Below, in pieces: positions 55,677 to 64,000 of a DNA stretch of 64,000 nt (position 1 is its first letter; each line of letters starts with the position of its first letter). A program made the translations under genes and the position numbers. The DNA is from a bacterium (GTDB lineage Bacteria; DRYD01): positions 122,412-186,411 of the forward strand of contig JAUQQQ010000002.1 in the NCBI GenBank assembly GCA_030549815.1, written 5' to 3'. The notes under the pieces are model-generated. The model was not told the DNA's origin, searched no databases, and was given only the letters and a program-made list of their open reading frames with translations.

Positions 55677-57116
55677 TTAATTTTTTGTTAATTGGCTTAT
55701 TAAGAAAGAAAGTGTTAATATTCTTTGTTCTTGGAAATAATTTGATATTATTTGAATTCCAACAGGGATTGAATGAATATAATACGGTATATTTAAAGAT
55801 GGCAATCCTGCTAAATTAACAGCTACAGTGTAAACATCACTTAAATACATTTGTATAGGATCAGTTATTTTTTCTCCTATCTTCCATGGTAAAGTTGGAG
55901 AAGTAGGCATAATAACAAAATCAACTTTTCTAAATATGTTTTCAAAATCTCTTTTAATTACATTCCTTACTTGTAATGCTTTTTTGTAATAGGCATCATA
56001 GTATCCACTTGACAGGCAAAAAGTTCCGGCTAATATTCTTCTTTTTACTTCTAATCCAAACCCCTCTCCCCTACTCTTCTTCATCATAGTTCTTACATCA
56101 TCAGCATCTAAATTTCTATGTCCATATCTAACTCCATCATACCTTGCTAAATTAGAGCTTGCTTCACTTGTTGCGATTATATAATAAGATGGTATAGAAT
56201 ACTCCATATAAGGGAACTCTACTTCTTCAATTATTGCACCATTTGCATCAAGAATTGAAACGAGATTTTTTACAGAGTCTCTAATTATTTGATCAACAGC
56301 AGGGTCTTCTACTATTTTACTTGGAAACCCAATTTTTATTCCTTTTAATTCATTAAAAGCAAGCTTAAGATTAAAACTTTCATCTAAGAAATCAGGGTTA
56401 AAATCTTTAGAGCTTGTGCTATCATAAGGATCATAACCTGCGATAACTTGCATTATTAAAGAAATGTCTTCAATATATTTTGAAAATGGTCCTATTTGAT
56501 CCAATGAAGAAGCATAAGCTACCAAACCATATCTTGACACAGCACCATATGTAGGTTTAAGTCCATAAATTCCACAGAAAGCAGCTGGTATCCTTATAGA
56601 TCCCCCTGTATCCGAGCCTAAAGATAAAGGTACCATATCAGCAGCTACGGCAACTGCGCTACCACCACTTGACCCACCGGCAACCCACTCAGGATTCAAT
56701 GGATTTTTTACTATTCCAAAAAATGAGTTTTCATTGGAGGATCCCATCGCAAACTCATCCAAATTTGTTTTTCCCACGATTATCGCACCATTTGCATACA
56801 ATTTTTCTATAACGGTAGCATTGTAAGGAGAAATATAGTTGCTTAAAATTTTAGAAGCACACGTTGTTGGATAACCTTTGACATTTATGTTATCTTTTAC
56901 GGCAACAGGTAATCCTACAACGGGTGTTATTTCTCCACTATCTATCATCTTTTGAGCTCTTTTTATTTGTTCATCTATGAAGTTCTTATCAAAAACAGTT
57001 ATAAAAGCATTATAAAAATTATTTTGTTTTTCTATTTTTTCCAAATATGATTCTACAACTTCCTTAACACTTACTTCCTTCTTCATTAATTTACTAAGAA
57101 TTTCTTTGGCTTTCAA
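55677..57116 (-). CDS. gatA: Asp-tRNA(Asn)/Glu-tRNA(Gln) amidotransferase subunit A
   Basis: Amidase subunit of GatCAB, releasing ammonia from glutamine to amidate mischarged tRNAs. 479 aa. The Ser-cisSer-Lys triad is Lys74 (VAVKDNINVKG), with the serines in GGSSGGSAVA and GSDTGGSIR. gatB and gatC are not adjacent. The start overlaps the M16 gene stop by four bases. Confidence 0.95.
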   Translation of the reverse strand: MKAKEILSKLMKKEVSVKEVVESYLEKIEKQNNFYNAFITVFDKNFIDEQIKRAQKMIDSGEITPVVGLPVAVKDNINVKGYPTTCASKILSNYISPYNATVIEKLYANGAIIVGKTNLDEFAMGSSNENSFFGIVKNPLNPEWVAGGSSGGSAVAVAADMVPLSLGSDTGGSIRIPAAFCGIYGLKPTYGAVSRYGLVAYASSLDQIGPFSKYIEDISLIMQVIAGYDPYDSTSSKDFNPDFLDESFNLKLAFNELKGIKIGFPSKIVEDPAVDQIIRDSVKNLVSILDANGAIIEEVEFPYMEYSIPSYYIIATSEASSNLARYDGVRYGHRNLDADDVRTMMKKSRGEGFGLEVKRRILAGTFCLSSGYYDAYYKKALQVRNVIKRDFENIFRKVDFVIMPTSPTLPWKIGEKITDPIQMYLSDVYTVAVNLAGLPSLNIPYYIHSIPVGIQIISNYFQEQRILTLSFLISQLTKN

Positions 57117-58354
57117 TTTTCACACCCCCTAACATAATAGTTAAGTAAATCCCAATTTTCACTATAAACAAAAAAAGGTATAATTTGAGTAAAGTTCCAA
57201 GAATCTGAAAAATTTCTCAATAAATCATTATATAACCCCATATAACTTCTATAAAAACTATCGTAATTTATATTTTTTAATTCACTTAGTAATAAATCTT
57301 TAATTTCTTGTTCTCTTTTAGTTAATTTTTTTTCTTTATCCGAATATTCTTTTCCCTCTAAACTTAATAAAATAGTTATTGTTAATTCCTCTCTTTGAGG
57401 ATACATGTAGGACTCCATATTATTTATTCCATATGATAATAACTTTTTCCTATTCTTTTCAAAAAAATCATTGGAAAAATAAAAAGATATTAAATCAAGA
57501 TAAAAAATTTCTCGATTAGTAAAGTTCGTATATGAATTGTAAAGTAAAAGATTATTATTATTTTTATCCAAATAAAGATCAAAAGTTGAAACAAAAGCGA
57601 GAAAATCATCATAAATATTTTTACTGTCTTGATCTCCAAGCTTTGGTTCCAAAGATATTGATAAGCTGTAATCTATCTCAACATTATCAAAGAACTTGTT
57701 TAAATCAACTTTATCTTGGTTATTCAATATAACAAAATAACTAACATTTTTCTTTTCTACATTTTTCATAAAACTTAGCATTTTTTGAAAAGAAATATTA
57801 TTGACAGTTTTAATTGTTCCACCTGTAGGGTTAGTATAAATTTTAAATGGATTAATTTCAAAATTTCTCATTGATAATTCTGTTATAACTATTTTTTTTT
57901 CTAACTCTAAGTCTTCATTATTAAAGTTCGGGTAGTTCAAAGCATAAATAAAAGTTCTTAGTATTTTTTCATAATCTCCAACAGCGTAAAAACTAATGTA
58001 ATCATTATGTGTTGTTGCATTATATTGGCAATCATTAAGGATATCTTTAATACTTTTTCCGTTTATTTTATTTCTAAAAAATAAATGTTCCCAAACATGG
58101 TTAATCCCATAAATTTCCCTATTTTCCTCTTTTGCTCCTTTTTTTACAACAAAACCAGCAGACTGTAAAATTAAATTATTGTTATAAATTATAAAAAAAC
58201 TACTTTCATTAACCCTATATTTTTCAACTTTTATTTTATCAATAAGTTTTCTTTTATCAAAAGCTAATGAAATAACCAAAGTAAAAAGAATAAAAAGTAG
58301 TAAGAATATTCTTTTAACAGGTTTATTGATTTTAAACATTAAACTCTTTATCAT
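57113..58354 (-). CDS. M16-family zinc peptidase, secreted or membrane-anchored
   Basis: Start taken at ATG 58354, after the upstream gene's stop; an ATG 18 bases later has a better AAAGAG site. Signal or anchor helix KRIFLLLFILFTLVISLAF. The inverted zinc motif HVWEH (H86, E89, H90), NATTHNDYISFY corresponding to the usual NAxT substrate-binding strand, and Glu159 in KKIVITELSMR complete the site. About 413 aa, i.e. one active-type and one degenerate half. Substrate unknown. Between qng1 and gatA. Confidence 0.78.
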   Translation of the reverse strand: MIKSLMFKINKPVKRIFLLLFILFTLVISLAFDKRKLIDKIKVEKYRVNESSFFIIYNNNLILQSAGFVVKKGAKEENREIYGINHVWEHLFFRNKINGKSIKDILNDCQYNATTHNDYISFYAVGDYEKILRTFIYALNYPNFNNEDLELEKKIVITELSMRNFEINPFKIYTNPTGGTIKTVNNISFQKMLSFMKNVEKKNVSYFVILNNQDKVDLNKFFDNVEIDYSLSISLEPKLGDQDSKNIYDDFLAFVSTFDLYLDKNNNNLLLYNSYTNFTNREIFYLDLISFYFSNDFFEKNRKKLLSYGINNMESYMYPQREELTITILLSLEGKEYSDKEKKLTKREQEIKDLLLSELKNINYDSFYRSYMGLYNDLLRNFSDSWNFTQIIPFFVYSENWDLLNYYVRGCEN

Positions 58355-58376
58355 TTTCAATGAATGTTTAAATTCA

Positions 58377-59552
58377 TTAGTAATAAATTGTAATTGTTTT
58401 ATGATGAGGAGGCAGATCAGTTGTTTTCTTGGATAGATTCCACAGGACATTATCAACAAAAGAGGGGGCTTTTTTTAATCTATTTGCTATTTCTTCAACA
58501 GCAATAACAGTAGCTGCTCTTATTTCTACTTCACGTACATCTCCTGCTGGGATATATACTCCATTCATTATCATATTTTTCAAATCTTCACTATATTCTA
58601 AAATACCTTTATAGAATAAATATTGAGGTAGTTTATAATCTGCAAAAGCAGTTAAATCTGAGATGTTCCTAAAATTTAAATATTCAAGAAATGGGTATTT
58701 TTGAATTAGATCCGGCTTATTATTTTTATAATAATCGTATAGTAAAAAAAGATCATGAGCCAATATTTGTGCTCTTTTGTAAAAACCAACTTTTATTATT
58801 TTTCCACTTTTCAATTGATATTCTTCAGTATCCCTAAAATTTCTGAAATTATCTATAATTATGTTAATAAATTTATTTACATCCCTATTAGCTTGAACTA
58901 TTATATCCTTTATTTTTTCTGGATCATTTTTACCCTTGTAAGATAACTTATAAGGATCTTTTTCTTCTTCTTTTACTTTTCCTTGAATATTTTTTTCTTG
59001 CAGATCTTTCCAGAAGATGGTTTTATACAAATCAGACAATGGTTTTTCAAACAGGTTTTCTCCAAATTCTCTTAAATTTGTTACCCTTTCTTCTATTAAT
59101 TTTAATTCCCCGAAAATATAATGTAAATCATCGTAGGTTGGATAGATCATACGCATAAATTCATTCTTAAATAACTTTGCCCAGTAATAAGGATATATAA
59201 AAAGGTTTGAGTTTTCTGCTTCCCTTTTTAAGCAAATAGCCAAAGCATTGTATCCACTATATTCTTGTTCTTTGTATTTAACAGTCCATTTTTCTGTTTT
59301 TTTATCAGCCCAAAAACAGAAATTAACACTATCTAAAACAAAAAAATAATAACATGCTTTCAAAGGGTCCTCAGTATAATGGATATCCGTATTCAAAAAT
59401 TTAGAATTATCCCAATTTTTAAGCTCAAATGAAAAATCATTCAAGAATTTATTTATAGCATCAAAATTCACCTTAACATACCTTGAGTTTTCTACCACTA
59501 ATTTACATGATTCTCTAATTTCCTCGGTGATAGTTTTCTTCTTTATAAGCAT
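58377..59552 (-). CDS. Queuosine 5'-phosphate N-glycosylase/hydrolase (Qng1, DUF2419 family)
   Basis: 391 aa, matching the queuosine-salvage protein known as C9orf64/Qng1 in eukaryotes: LDSVNFCFWADKKTEKWTV, YSGYNALAICLKREA, YKRAQILAHDL, DLTAFADYKLPQYLFYKGIL and REVEIRAATVIAVEEI. Family members release queuine from queuosine-5'-monophosphate for reuse by Tgt. Compared with the eukaryotic protein there is a charged insertion of about 30 residues (KVKEEEKDPYKLSYKGKND) in the middle. GGAGGAATAA lies before the ATG. Three bases after hpt. Confidence 0.85.
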   Translation of the reverse strand: MLIKKKTITEEIRESCKLVVENSRYVKVNFDAINKFLNDFSFELKNWDNSKFLNTDIHYTEDPLKACYYFFVLDSVNFCFWADKKTEKWTVKYKEQEYSGYNALAICLKREAENSNLFIYPYYWAKLFKNEFMRMIYPTYDDLHYIFGELKLIEERVTNLREFGENLFEKPLSDLYKTIFWKDLQEKNIQGKVKEEEKDPYKLSYKGKNDPEKIKDIIVQANRDVNKFINIIIDNFRNFRDTEEYQLKSGKIIKVGFYKRAQILAHDLFLLYDYYKNNKPDLIQKYPFLEYLNFRNISDLTAFADYKLPQYLFYKGILEYSEDLKNMIMNGVYIPAGDVREVEIRAATVIAVEEIANRLKKAPSFVDNVLWNLSKKTTDLPPHHKTITIYY

Positions 59553-59555
59553 AAT

Positions 59556-60104
59556 TTATTCCTCCTTATCTATGCAATAAATAAATGGTTTGTTTCTATA
59601 TTTTTCATCATAATCAAGCCCATAACCAACGACGAATTCCGGTGGTATGGTAAAACCAACAAAATCAACTTTCACATCAACAATTCTTTTAGCTGGTTTA
59701 TCTAAAAGAGTACATACAACTATATCAAAAGGATTTCTTTCTCTAAACAAGGAAATAATCTTGTTTAGAGTCAAGCCCGTATCAACAATATCTTCTACAA
59801 TAAAAACTATCTTATCACATATATCAGTAGAAATATCTTTTAATATTTTTACATTTTGAGTAGATGTTGTTCCTTGATAACTTGAGACTTTTATAAAATC
59901 ACAGATTACATCATGTTTTAATTTTCTGACTAATTCTGAGAAGAAAAAAATGCTACCAGTAAGGACACAAACAAAAACTATTTCTTTTTCATTTGAGTTC
60001 TCTTTGGTAAAACGTTCCTTAATTTCAGAAAGGTAATCATTAATTCTTTGGGCTAACTCTTCTATTTTATTTTCTATTTCCTTTTCTGATATTAATACCC
60101 TCAT
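59556..60104 (-). CDS. hpt: Hypoxanthine-guanine phosphoribosyltransferase
   Basis: Purine salvage enzyme. 182 aa. The PRPP-binding signature VFIVEDIVDTGLTLNKI (about 100-116), VLTGSIFFFSELVR, and the base-binding aspartate in VDFVGFTIPPEFVVGYGLDYDE. Placed next to the queuine-salvage gene, so two nucleobase-recycling genes are adjacent. Confidence 0.93.
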   Translation of the reverse strand: MRVLISEKEIENKIEELAQRINDYLSEIKERFTKENSNEKEIVFVCVLTGSIFFFSELVRKLKHDVICDFIKVSSYQGTTSTQNVKILKDISTDICDKIVFIVEDIVDTGLTLNKIISLFRERNPFDIVVCTLLDKPAKRIVDVKVDFVGFTIPPEFVVGYGLDYDEKYRNKPFIYCIDKEE

Positions 60105-60128
60105 TAAGAGTGGAAGTTTTGTTTATAT

Positions 60129-60404
60129 TCATTTTCTATAGACTATTCTACCTTTAGTAAGATCGTATATAGATAACTGAACTACTACCCTATCTCCGAC
60201 AGATACTTTTATGAAGTTTATTCTCATTTTACCTGATAGGTGAGCAAGGACGGTAGCACCGTTATCGAGTTTAACTTTAAAAACTCCATTAGGTAAAGCT
60301 TCTATAACTTCACCTTCGGTTTCAATAAAATCTTTAACGACTTTTAGATCTTTTTTTTCTTGTTTTGAAGTATTAACTTGTGGTTTTTTATTATTTTTTT
60401 TCAT
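60129..60404 (-). CDS. infA: Translation initiation factor IF-1 with N-terminal extension
   Basis: 91 aa; typical IF-1 is about 72. The OB-fold core [39 protein letters not shown] and KGRIVYRK is intact. About 20 lysine-rich residues ([19 protein letters not shown]) precede it. No alternative ATG nearer the core is evident. Next to tRNA-Asp rather than in the usual ribosomal protein cluster. Confidence 0.93.
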   Translation of the reverse strand: MKKNNKKPQVNTSKQEKKDLKVVKDFIETEGEVIEALPNGVFKVKLDNGATVLAHLSGKMRINFIKVSVGDRVVVQLSIYDLTKGRIVYRK

Positions 60405-60417
60405 TTATAAAAAAGAG

Positions 60418-60492
60418 CGGGGACGACGGGACTTGAACCCGCGACCTTTGGCGTGACAGGCCAACGTTCTGACCGTGCTGAACTACGCCCCC
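60418..60492 (-). tRNA. tRNA-Asp (anticodon GTC)
   Basis: Acceptor GGGGGCG with CGTCCCC (one G-T pair), D-arm with GTTCAGCACGGTCAGAAC, anticodon arm TTGGC-CTGTCAC-GCCAA giving GTC, and T-arm GGTTCAAGTCC. Discriminator G; CCA not encoded. Stands 13 bases upstream of infA on the same strand. Confidence 0.97.
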
Positions 60493-60617
60493 ATCACTCT
60501 CTATTTATTATTATTCTACAATTCTTACCTCCCTCCTCCAAAATTTTCCTATTTTTTTATTTTTTTAACTTTTTTATTTTTTAACAGGTAATTTGAATAA
60601 AAATAAAAAATATCATT

Positions 60618-61376
60618 GTGATGATTATTAATTTTTTCTATCTTTTATTTTTAGGTTTATGGTACTACATATACAATTTTTTTCTGTCGATTATGGATTT
60701 TTTGATTTTTTTTAAATATCCTAAAAACTATATCAAACTTCTTATGATAAAACTCCTAATTTTTTATGAATATTTTCTTCTTCCACCAAGATGGATTACA
60801 AAATTAGAAGTTAGAAAATTTAAGCTAAAAAATGAACAAAACTTTACTTATGGAGAAACACCAATTTTTACTATATACCAAATAATTACCGATTTAAGTA
60901 ATGTCTTAGAAAAAGTGGGGGAAAGTAAGTTCATTGATTTAGGTTGTGGAGTTGGAAAATGCGTATTTACTGCTTCCACTATTTTCCAAATTCATTCTAT
61001 CGGAGTAGATAATATAGGCACATTTATAAAGAAAGCATTAAAAATAAAAAAAATAGCTAATTTTATAGGAATAAAAAAGATCGATTTTGTAAAAACAGAT
61101 ATTGAAGATTTTTTAAAGGAAAATGAATTTTCCCAGGACACAATTTTTTACATAGCTTCCACTGCATTCGAAATGGAATTTTTTCAAAAAATCATAGAGT
61201 TAATAATATCAAAAGTAAAGCAAGGAACGATCATAACGGTTTCAAAAGATATATCAAAAGATTTTAGAAAAAAGTTAAAATCAAAACATAACAAGACCAT
61301 TTTTAAATTATTTTCAAAGGAATACTTTTTTAGCTGGGGAAAATCCAAAGTTTTCTTTTATAGATTCTTTGATTAA
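60618..61376 (+). CDS. SAM-dependent methyltransferase with N-terminal membrane segment
   Basis: 252 aa. Two N-terminal hydrophobic stretches (about 4-30 and 42-58) precede a class I Rossmann domain with FIDLGCGVGKCVFTAS (motif I, about 115-130) and SIGVDNIG (motif II). FYIASTAFEMEFFQKI occupies the post-II region. YGETPIFTIYQI before motif I recalls DOT1-like lysine methyltransferase layouts, but that is weak. Substrate unknown. Confidence 0.7.
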   Translation: MMIINFFYLLFLGLWYYIYNFFLSIMDFLIFFKYPKNYIKLLMIKLLIFYEYFLLPPRWITKLEVRKFKLKNEQNFTYGETPIFTIYQIITDLSNVLEKVGESKFIDLGCGVGKCVFTASTIFQIHSIGVDNIGTFIKKALKIKKIANFIGIKKIDFVKTDIEDFLKENEFSQDTIFYIASTAFEMEFFQKIIELIISKVKQGTIITVSKDISKDFRKKLKSKHNKTIFKLFSKEYFFSWGKSKVFFYRFFD

Positions 61377-61449
61377 CTATCCTCTACTTACAATACTTAT
61401 TAAGTAAAGGATTTTTAAATGAATTTATAGAAATTATCAAATTGAGAAA

Positions 61450-62175
61450 ATGGGAAAGATAGGTATTAAAATAATAAGTATTTGGCTAATTTCGATAATT
61501 AAAATAATTACATTTACTATTTTAGGTTTTCTTTTTATTTTGTGTATATACTTTAGCTTTACTAGTTTAGGAGATATTGGAGAGAAAAAAATAATGGACA
61601 TAATAAAGGAGACCGCGTATGAAAATTTCTGTTTATTTACTGTTTGGCCAGTAACTATTCTATTAATTGTAATTTACATTGTTAGGAAAAAATACAATAA
61701 CTCAGTGAGATCTTCGATAATAAAAGAAATTTTATACAAATTAAATGATCAATTAATTATACAATTGCAAGATTTTAAAGAATTTCCTACTGATGAAATA
61801 AAAAAACAATTTATAGTGGCAGAAATATTCAAACCTATTCCTAAAATAATCTTTCTTACAAGAGGTGTAGATTATTATTTCAATACGTATTTTGAATTCA
61901 TGAAGGGAGGAGTGAGATACACAGGTACAGAGGTTAACTATCAATTGATAAATATAAGAGGAGCGAGACATCCTTTACAATCGGGTTTAATAATTAAAAC
62001 TCCAATGAACATAAATATTCCTCCAAGTTTGACAAACTCGTATTCAACATTCTTTGATGGATATTTTACATATTTATATTTTCCTTATAAGAGAAAATGG
62101 AATTTTTCTTTATTAATGATACCTAACTACAAGCCATTAATGAACGAGATTTGGGATATATTTTTTAATTTGTAG
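61450..62175 (+). CDS. Hypothetical two-helix membrane protein
   Basis: 241 aa. Transmembrane helices at about 15-37 and 59-78, then a soluble domain. The pattern of the soluble part (FLTRGVDYYFNTYFEFMKGGVRYTGTEV-like, ending GLIIKTP) has a loose resemblance to DUF3137 proteins, not enough to assign. Follows the methyltransferase gene by 73 bases. Downstream lies the opposite-strand 5S rRNA. Confidence 0.5.
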   Translation: MGKIGIKIISIWLISIIKIITFTILGFLFILCIYFSFTSLGDIGEKKIMDIIKETAYENFCLFTVWPVTILLIVIYIVRKKYNNSVRSSIIKEILYKLNDQLIIQLQDFKEFPTDEIKKQFIVAEIFKPIPKIIFLTRGVDYYFNTYFEFMKGGVRYTGTEVNYQLINIRGARHPLQSGLIIKTPMNINIPPSLTNSYSTFFDGYFTYLYFPYKRKWNFSLLMIPNYKPLMNEIWDIFFNL

Positions 62176-62207
62176 ATAAGTTTTTTTGAGTATAAAAAAA
62201 ATAAAGG

Positions 62208-62323
62208 GCTGGCACCGACCTACTCTCCCACTGGGTTGCCCCTTTAGTACCATCGGCGCTGGTGGGCTTAACTTCCGGGTTCGGAATGGAGCCGGGTGTT
62301 TCCCCACCGCTATTGGCACCAGC
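62208..62323 (-). rRNA. rrf: 5S ribosomal RNA
   Basis: About 116 bases. Terminal helix GGCTGGTGCC with GGTGCCAGCC, the loop A/helix II region with GGAAACACCCGGCTCC, CATTCCGAACCCGGAAGTTAAG (given by its ends CATTCC and TTAAG) and AACCCAGTGGGAGAGTAGG are unmistakable. No 23S or 16S gene lies within 1.6 kb on either side. Confidence 0.96.
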
Positions 62324-62366
62324 CAATAATACATTTCTATTTTTTTAATCTCCATCCTACTAAAAA

Positions 62367-62394
62367 ATTATAAATAAATATTGATTTTTATCAA
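62367..62394 (-). promoter_or_regulatory. Sigma70-type promoter for 5S rRNA
   Basis: Minus strand: TTGATA (complement of 62389-62394), 16-base spacer, TATAAT (complement of 62367-62372). The -10 box is 43 bases upstream of the mature 5S end. Confidence 0.65.
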
Positions 62395-62439
62395 TATAAT
62401 AATAATCAAAAAATAAATGAAATCTTCGATTTACTCCTT

Positions 62440-63690
62440 AAACTTGCCTGCTAATAATCTATTACTACCAACACTTACATAGAAAAATTCAAGAATATAT
62501 TCAAACAAAAGATGATCTAATTATAGAAGAATTAGAAATTTTGACACCTAACTACTATGTACTATTGCCAAATTTCTGCAATATAATTAAAGATGCACAT
62601 TAAAAAGACAGAAATAAAAACTCAATAAATGATAAGAATTAAATTATCGATAATTACCAAATTATCAAAGAAACACTGGATAGAATATACCAAAATGTGA
62701 AAATAATAATACAAAAAGATTATCTAACTGAAGATAAAGTAAAAACATATAAAGAAATATACATCCAAGAATCAAAAACAAATAAACGTTTAGAATTTAT
62801 AAAAAATTCTCTTATATTAATCAATTTCTTTTATCCCTAATTTCAAACAATATAAGTTCAATTCCTATCTCAGAAATTAGTAAATATATTTATATCTATT
62901 GGTTTAGCAAATAATCAAACAACAAGTTAGAAATATTAAAATAGAGAATCATACAAAAATGAATAAAATAATACTAAAGTAGTTAAACTAAACAAAAAAA
63001 TTAGTAACGATCTTGGAAAAAAGATTAAACTTTATCGAAAAATTAGAGAAACTAACAACAAAGAAGAACAAAACAGCCAAACTGAGACAATTTTTATCGA
63101 TAACAAAAAAATAGGCTAACCAGAATAGAAGAAATATTAGCAAGGCAAGATTTGAAAAGAATTATTGAAAACATAGTAAAAATATTCCAAGAATCTTCAC
63201 AAACTATTTCCGTTTTTATCTGTATAATGTAAAGATATAGGCTTATACCTATCTGATAAAATAAAAAAATGATAAAATAGAGCAATTTGTAGATAAGGTA
63301 GCAAAACTTGGTATAAATGTAATAGCTGATTATATTATTATCCACTATAGTAAATTTTGCCAGAATGACACTAAATGGTATCTCAGGCAGCAGAAAGCTA
63401 TGTAAATACAAATAATACTAACAATCCATTGGTAAGAGAATGTTATTATGCTTCCACCTTGCTTTTTAGAGTAGCATTAGGAGTAAAGTAGAATTACAGG
63501 ATTTTTTCAATCAGGAGCATTGTTAATAATAGTTGGATCAGGTGGGACAGAAACACTGATAAACATTTCCACTAATGCAGTAAATGTTTTCGTTACAGGA
63601 TTAGAAATTAGAGCATAAGGATTTGGATTTAAAGGAGGATTATTCAGTTTATTAGATGATTTAAAGCAATTAGAATTATATTTCTTGAAA
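62440..63690 (+). pseudogene. Decayed coding region, product not recognised
   Basis: Plus-strand fragments read like protein but change frame and meet stops: KTKDDLIIEELEILTPNYYV near 62510, KDYLTEDKVKTYKEIYIQES near 62720, DKIEQFVDKVAKLGINVIAD near 63280, ECYYASTLLFRVALGVK near 63440, then in another frame ELQDFFQSGALLIIVGSGG and FVTGLEIRA near 63490-63610, and finally GFGFKGGLFSLLDDLKQLE ending at 63692. The order is consistent with one ancestral gene of about 400 codons with many lesions. I do not recognise the family. Otherwise 62324-63785 contains only the 5S and peroxiredoxin promoters. Confidence 0.6.
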
Positions 63691-63735
63691 TAAATTAAAA
63701 AGGTTTTTCTTTTTCTCTAAAGAATAATATATATG

Positions 63736-63764
63736 TTGCTTTCATGTCACTATGTAAATATTAT
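63736..63764 (+). promoter_or_regulatory. Promoter of the peroxiredoxin gene
   Basis: TTGCTT (63736-63741), 17-base spacer, TATTAT (63759-63764), 21 bases before the ATG, followed by AGGGGG as the ribosome site. Confidence 0.55.
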
Positions 63765-63785
63765 ATAAAAAGGGGGTAAAATAAT

Positions 63786-64000
63786 ATGCTAAAAGTAGGA
63801 CAAAAACTGCCTACCATTAAAACAAAAGCTTACCACAATGGAGAAATAAAAGAAGTAAATTTAGATGATTACAAAGGTAAATGGTTAGTCTTAGTATCCC
63901 ATCCAGCTGCTTTCACATCTGTTTGCCAAGACGAATTAGTAGAACTATCAAAAATATACAACGAATTCCAAAAATTAGGAGCAGAAGTAATGTCCATAAG
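63786..64000 (+). CDS. Peroxiredoxin, 1-Cys/Prx6-type, truncated by window end
   Basis: First 71 codons of an AhpC/TSA-family thiol peroxidase. The active-site stretch LVSHPAAFTSVCQDEL has the peroxidatic Cys47 with Thr44 in TxxC and Pro40 upstream. SHP rather than FYP before the site is typical of Prx6 or archaeal-type enzymes, but a resolving Cys further on cannot be judged. With katG it provides a second peroxide defence. Confidence 0.9.
   Translation, partial: MLKVGQKLPTIKTKAYHNGEIKEVNLDDYKGKWLVLVSHPAAFTSVCQDELVELSKIYNEFQKLGAEVMSI

Noticed and set aside
63094-63411. 105-codon minus-strand frame in the decayed region
   Set aside because: Protein-like fragments are on the plus strand; this frame has no ribosome site or family features.

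Overview
The window is very AT-rich bacterial DNA with dense, mostly co-oriented genes, many start/stop overlaps and no insertion sequence, prophage or CRISPR array that I can see. The gene set (undecaprenyl-PP phosphatase, GlmM, DacB, bacterial ProS, Rho, EF-P, SpoVS, PilT) is that of a free-living bacterium. Hydrogenase maturation genes, HoxF/HoxU-type NADH-linked electron-transfer subunits, a PINc/VapC-type ATPase and SpoVS fit an anaerobic or microaerophilic, possibly thermophilic, deep-branching lineage. KatG, a peroxiredoxin and a photolyase point to exposure to oxygen and light. I cannot place it in a phylum from this sequence alone.

Layout. 0-4.6 kb: uppP (-), then hypC-katG-hypD (+), a catalase-peroxidase lodged inside a hydrogenase-maturation cluster. 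4.6-14.4 kb: a long minus-strand run (TPR protein-fusA-spoVS-tRNA-Leu-hemL-M48 protease-truA-decarboxylase-photolyase). 14.5-17.1 kb: three plus-strand genes of unknown role. 17.1-19 kb: a broken protoglobin followed by a radical SAM/SPASM gene. 19-23.8 kb: hypF-hoxF-hypE (-). 24-29 kb: fabD, a MutS2 without Smr domain, a decayed HD-GYP gene, a YlxR-like gene and a DUF429 gene (+). 28.9-42.2 kb: a long minus-strand array (tRNA-Asn-gmk-rpoZ-permease-rho-GT4-nnrDE-hoxU-proS-prenyltransferase-unknown-permease-PIN-less ATPase-sppA). 42.2-42.9 kb: gene-poor, with a beta-propeller remnant. 42.9-48.8 kb: ccdA-recJ-pilT-zinc-ribbon/propeller gene (-). 48.9-54.7 kb: glmM-ffh-rpsP-efp-dacB-GT2 (+). 54.7-60.5 kb: phosphatase, gatA, M16 peptidase, qng1, hpt, infA, tRNA-Asp (-). 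60.6-62.2 kb: methyltransferase and a membrane protein (+). Then a lone 5S rRNA (-), about 1.3 kb of decayed coding sequence and the start of a peroxiredoxin gene (+).

The best leads are departures from normal family architecture: a CcdA whose SPC transmembrane helix lies at the C-terminus (apparent circular permutation); truA that appears to start at AUU behind a hairpin that can hide its Shine-Dalgarno; HypF without its acylphosphatase domain; MutS2 without Smr; a PINc/VapC-type ATPase without PIN; EF-P without the modifiable lysine; and hemL starting six bases after a tRNA 3' end. At least four loci are degraded (protoglobin, HD-GYP, beta-propeller, 62.4-63.7 kb), which suggests ongoing gene loss.
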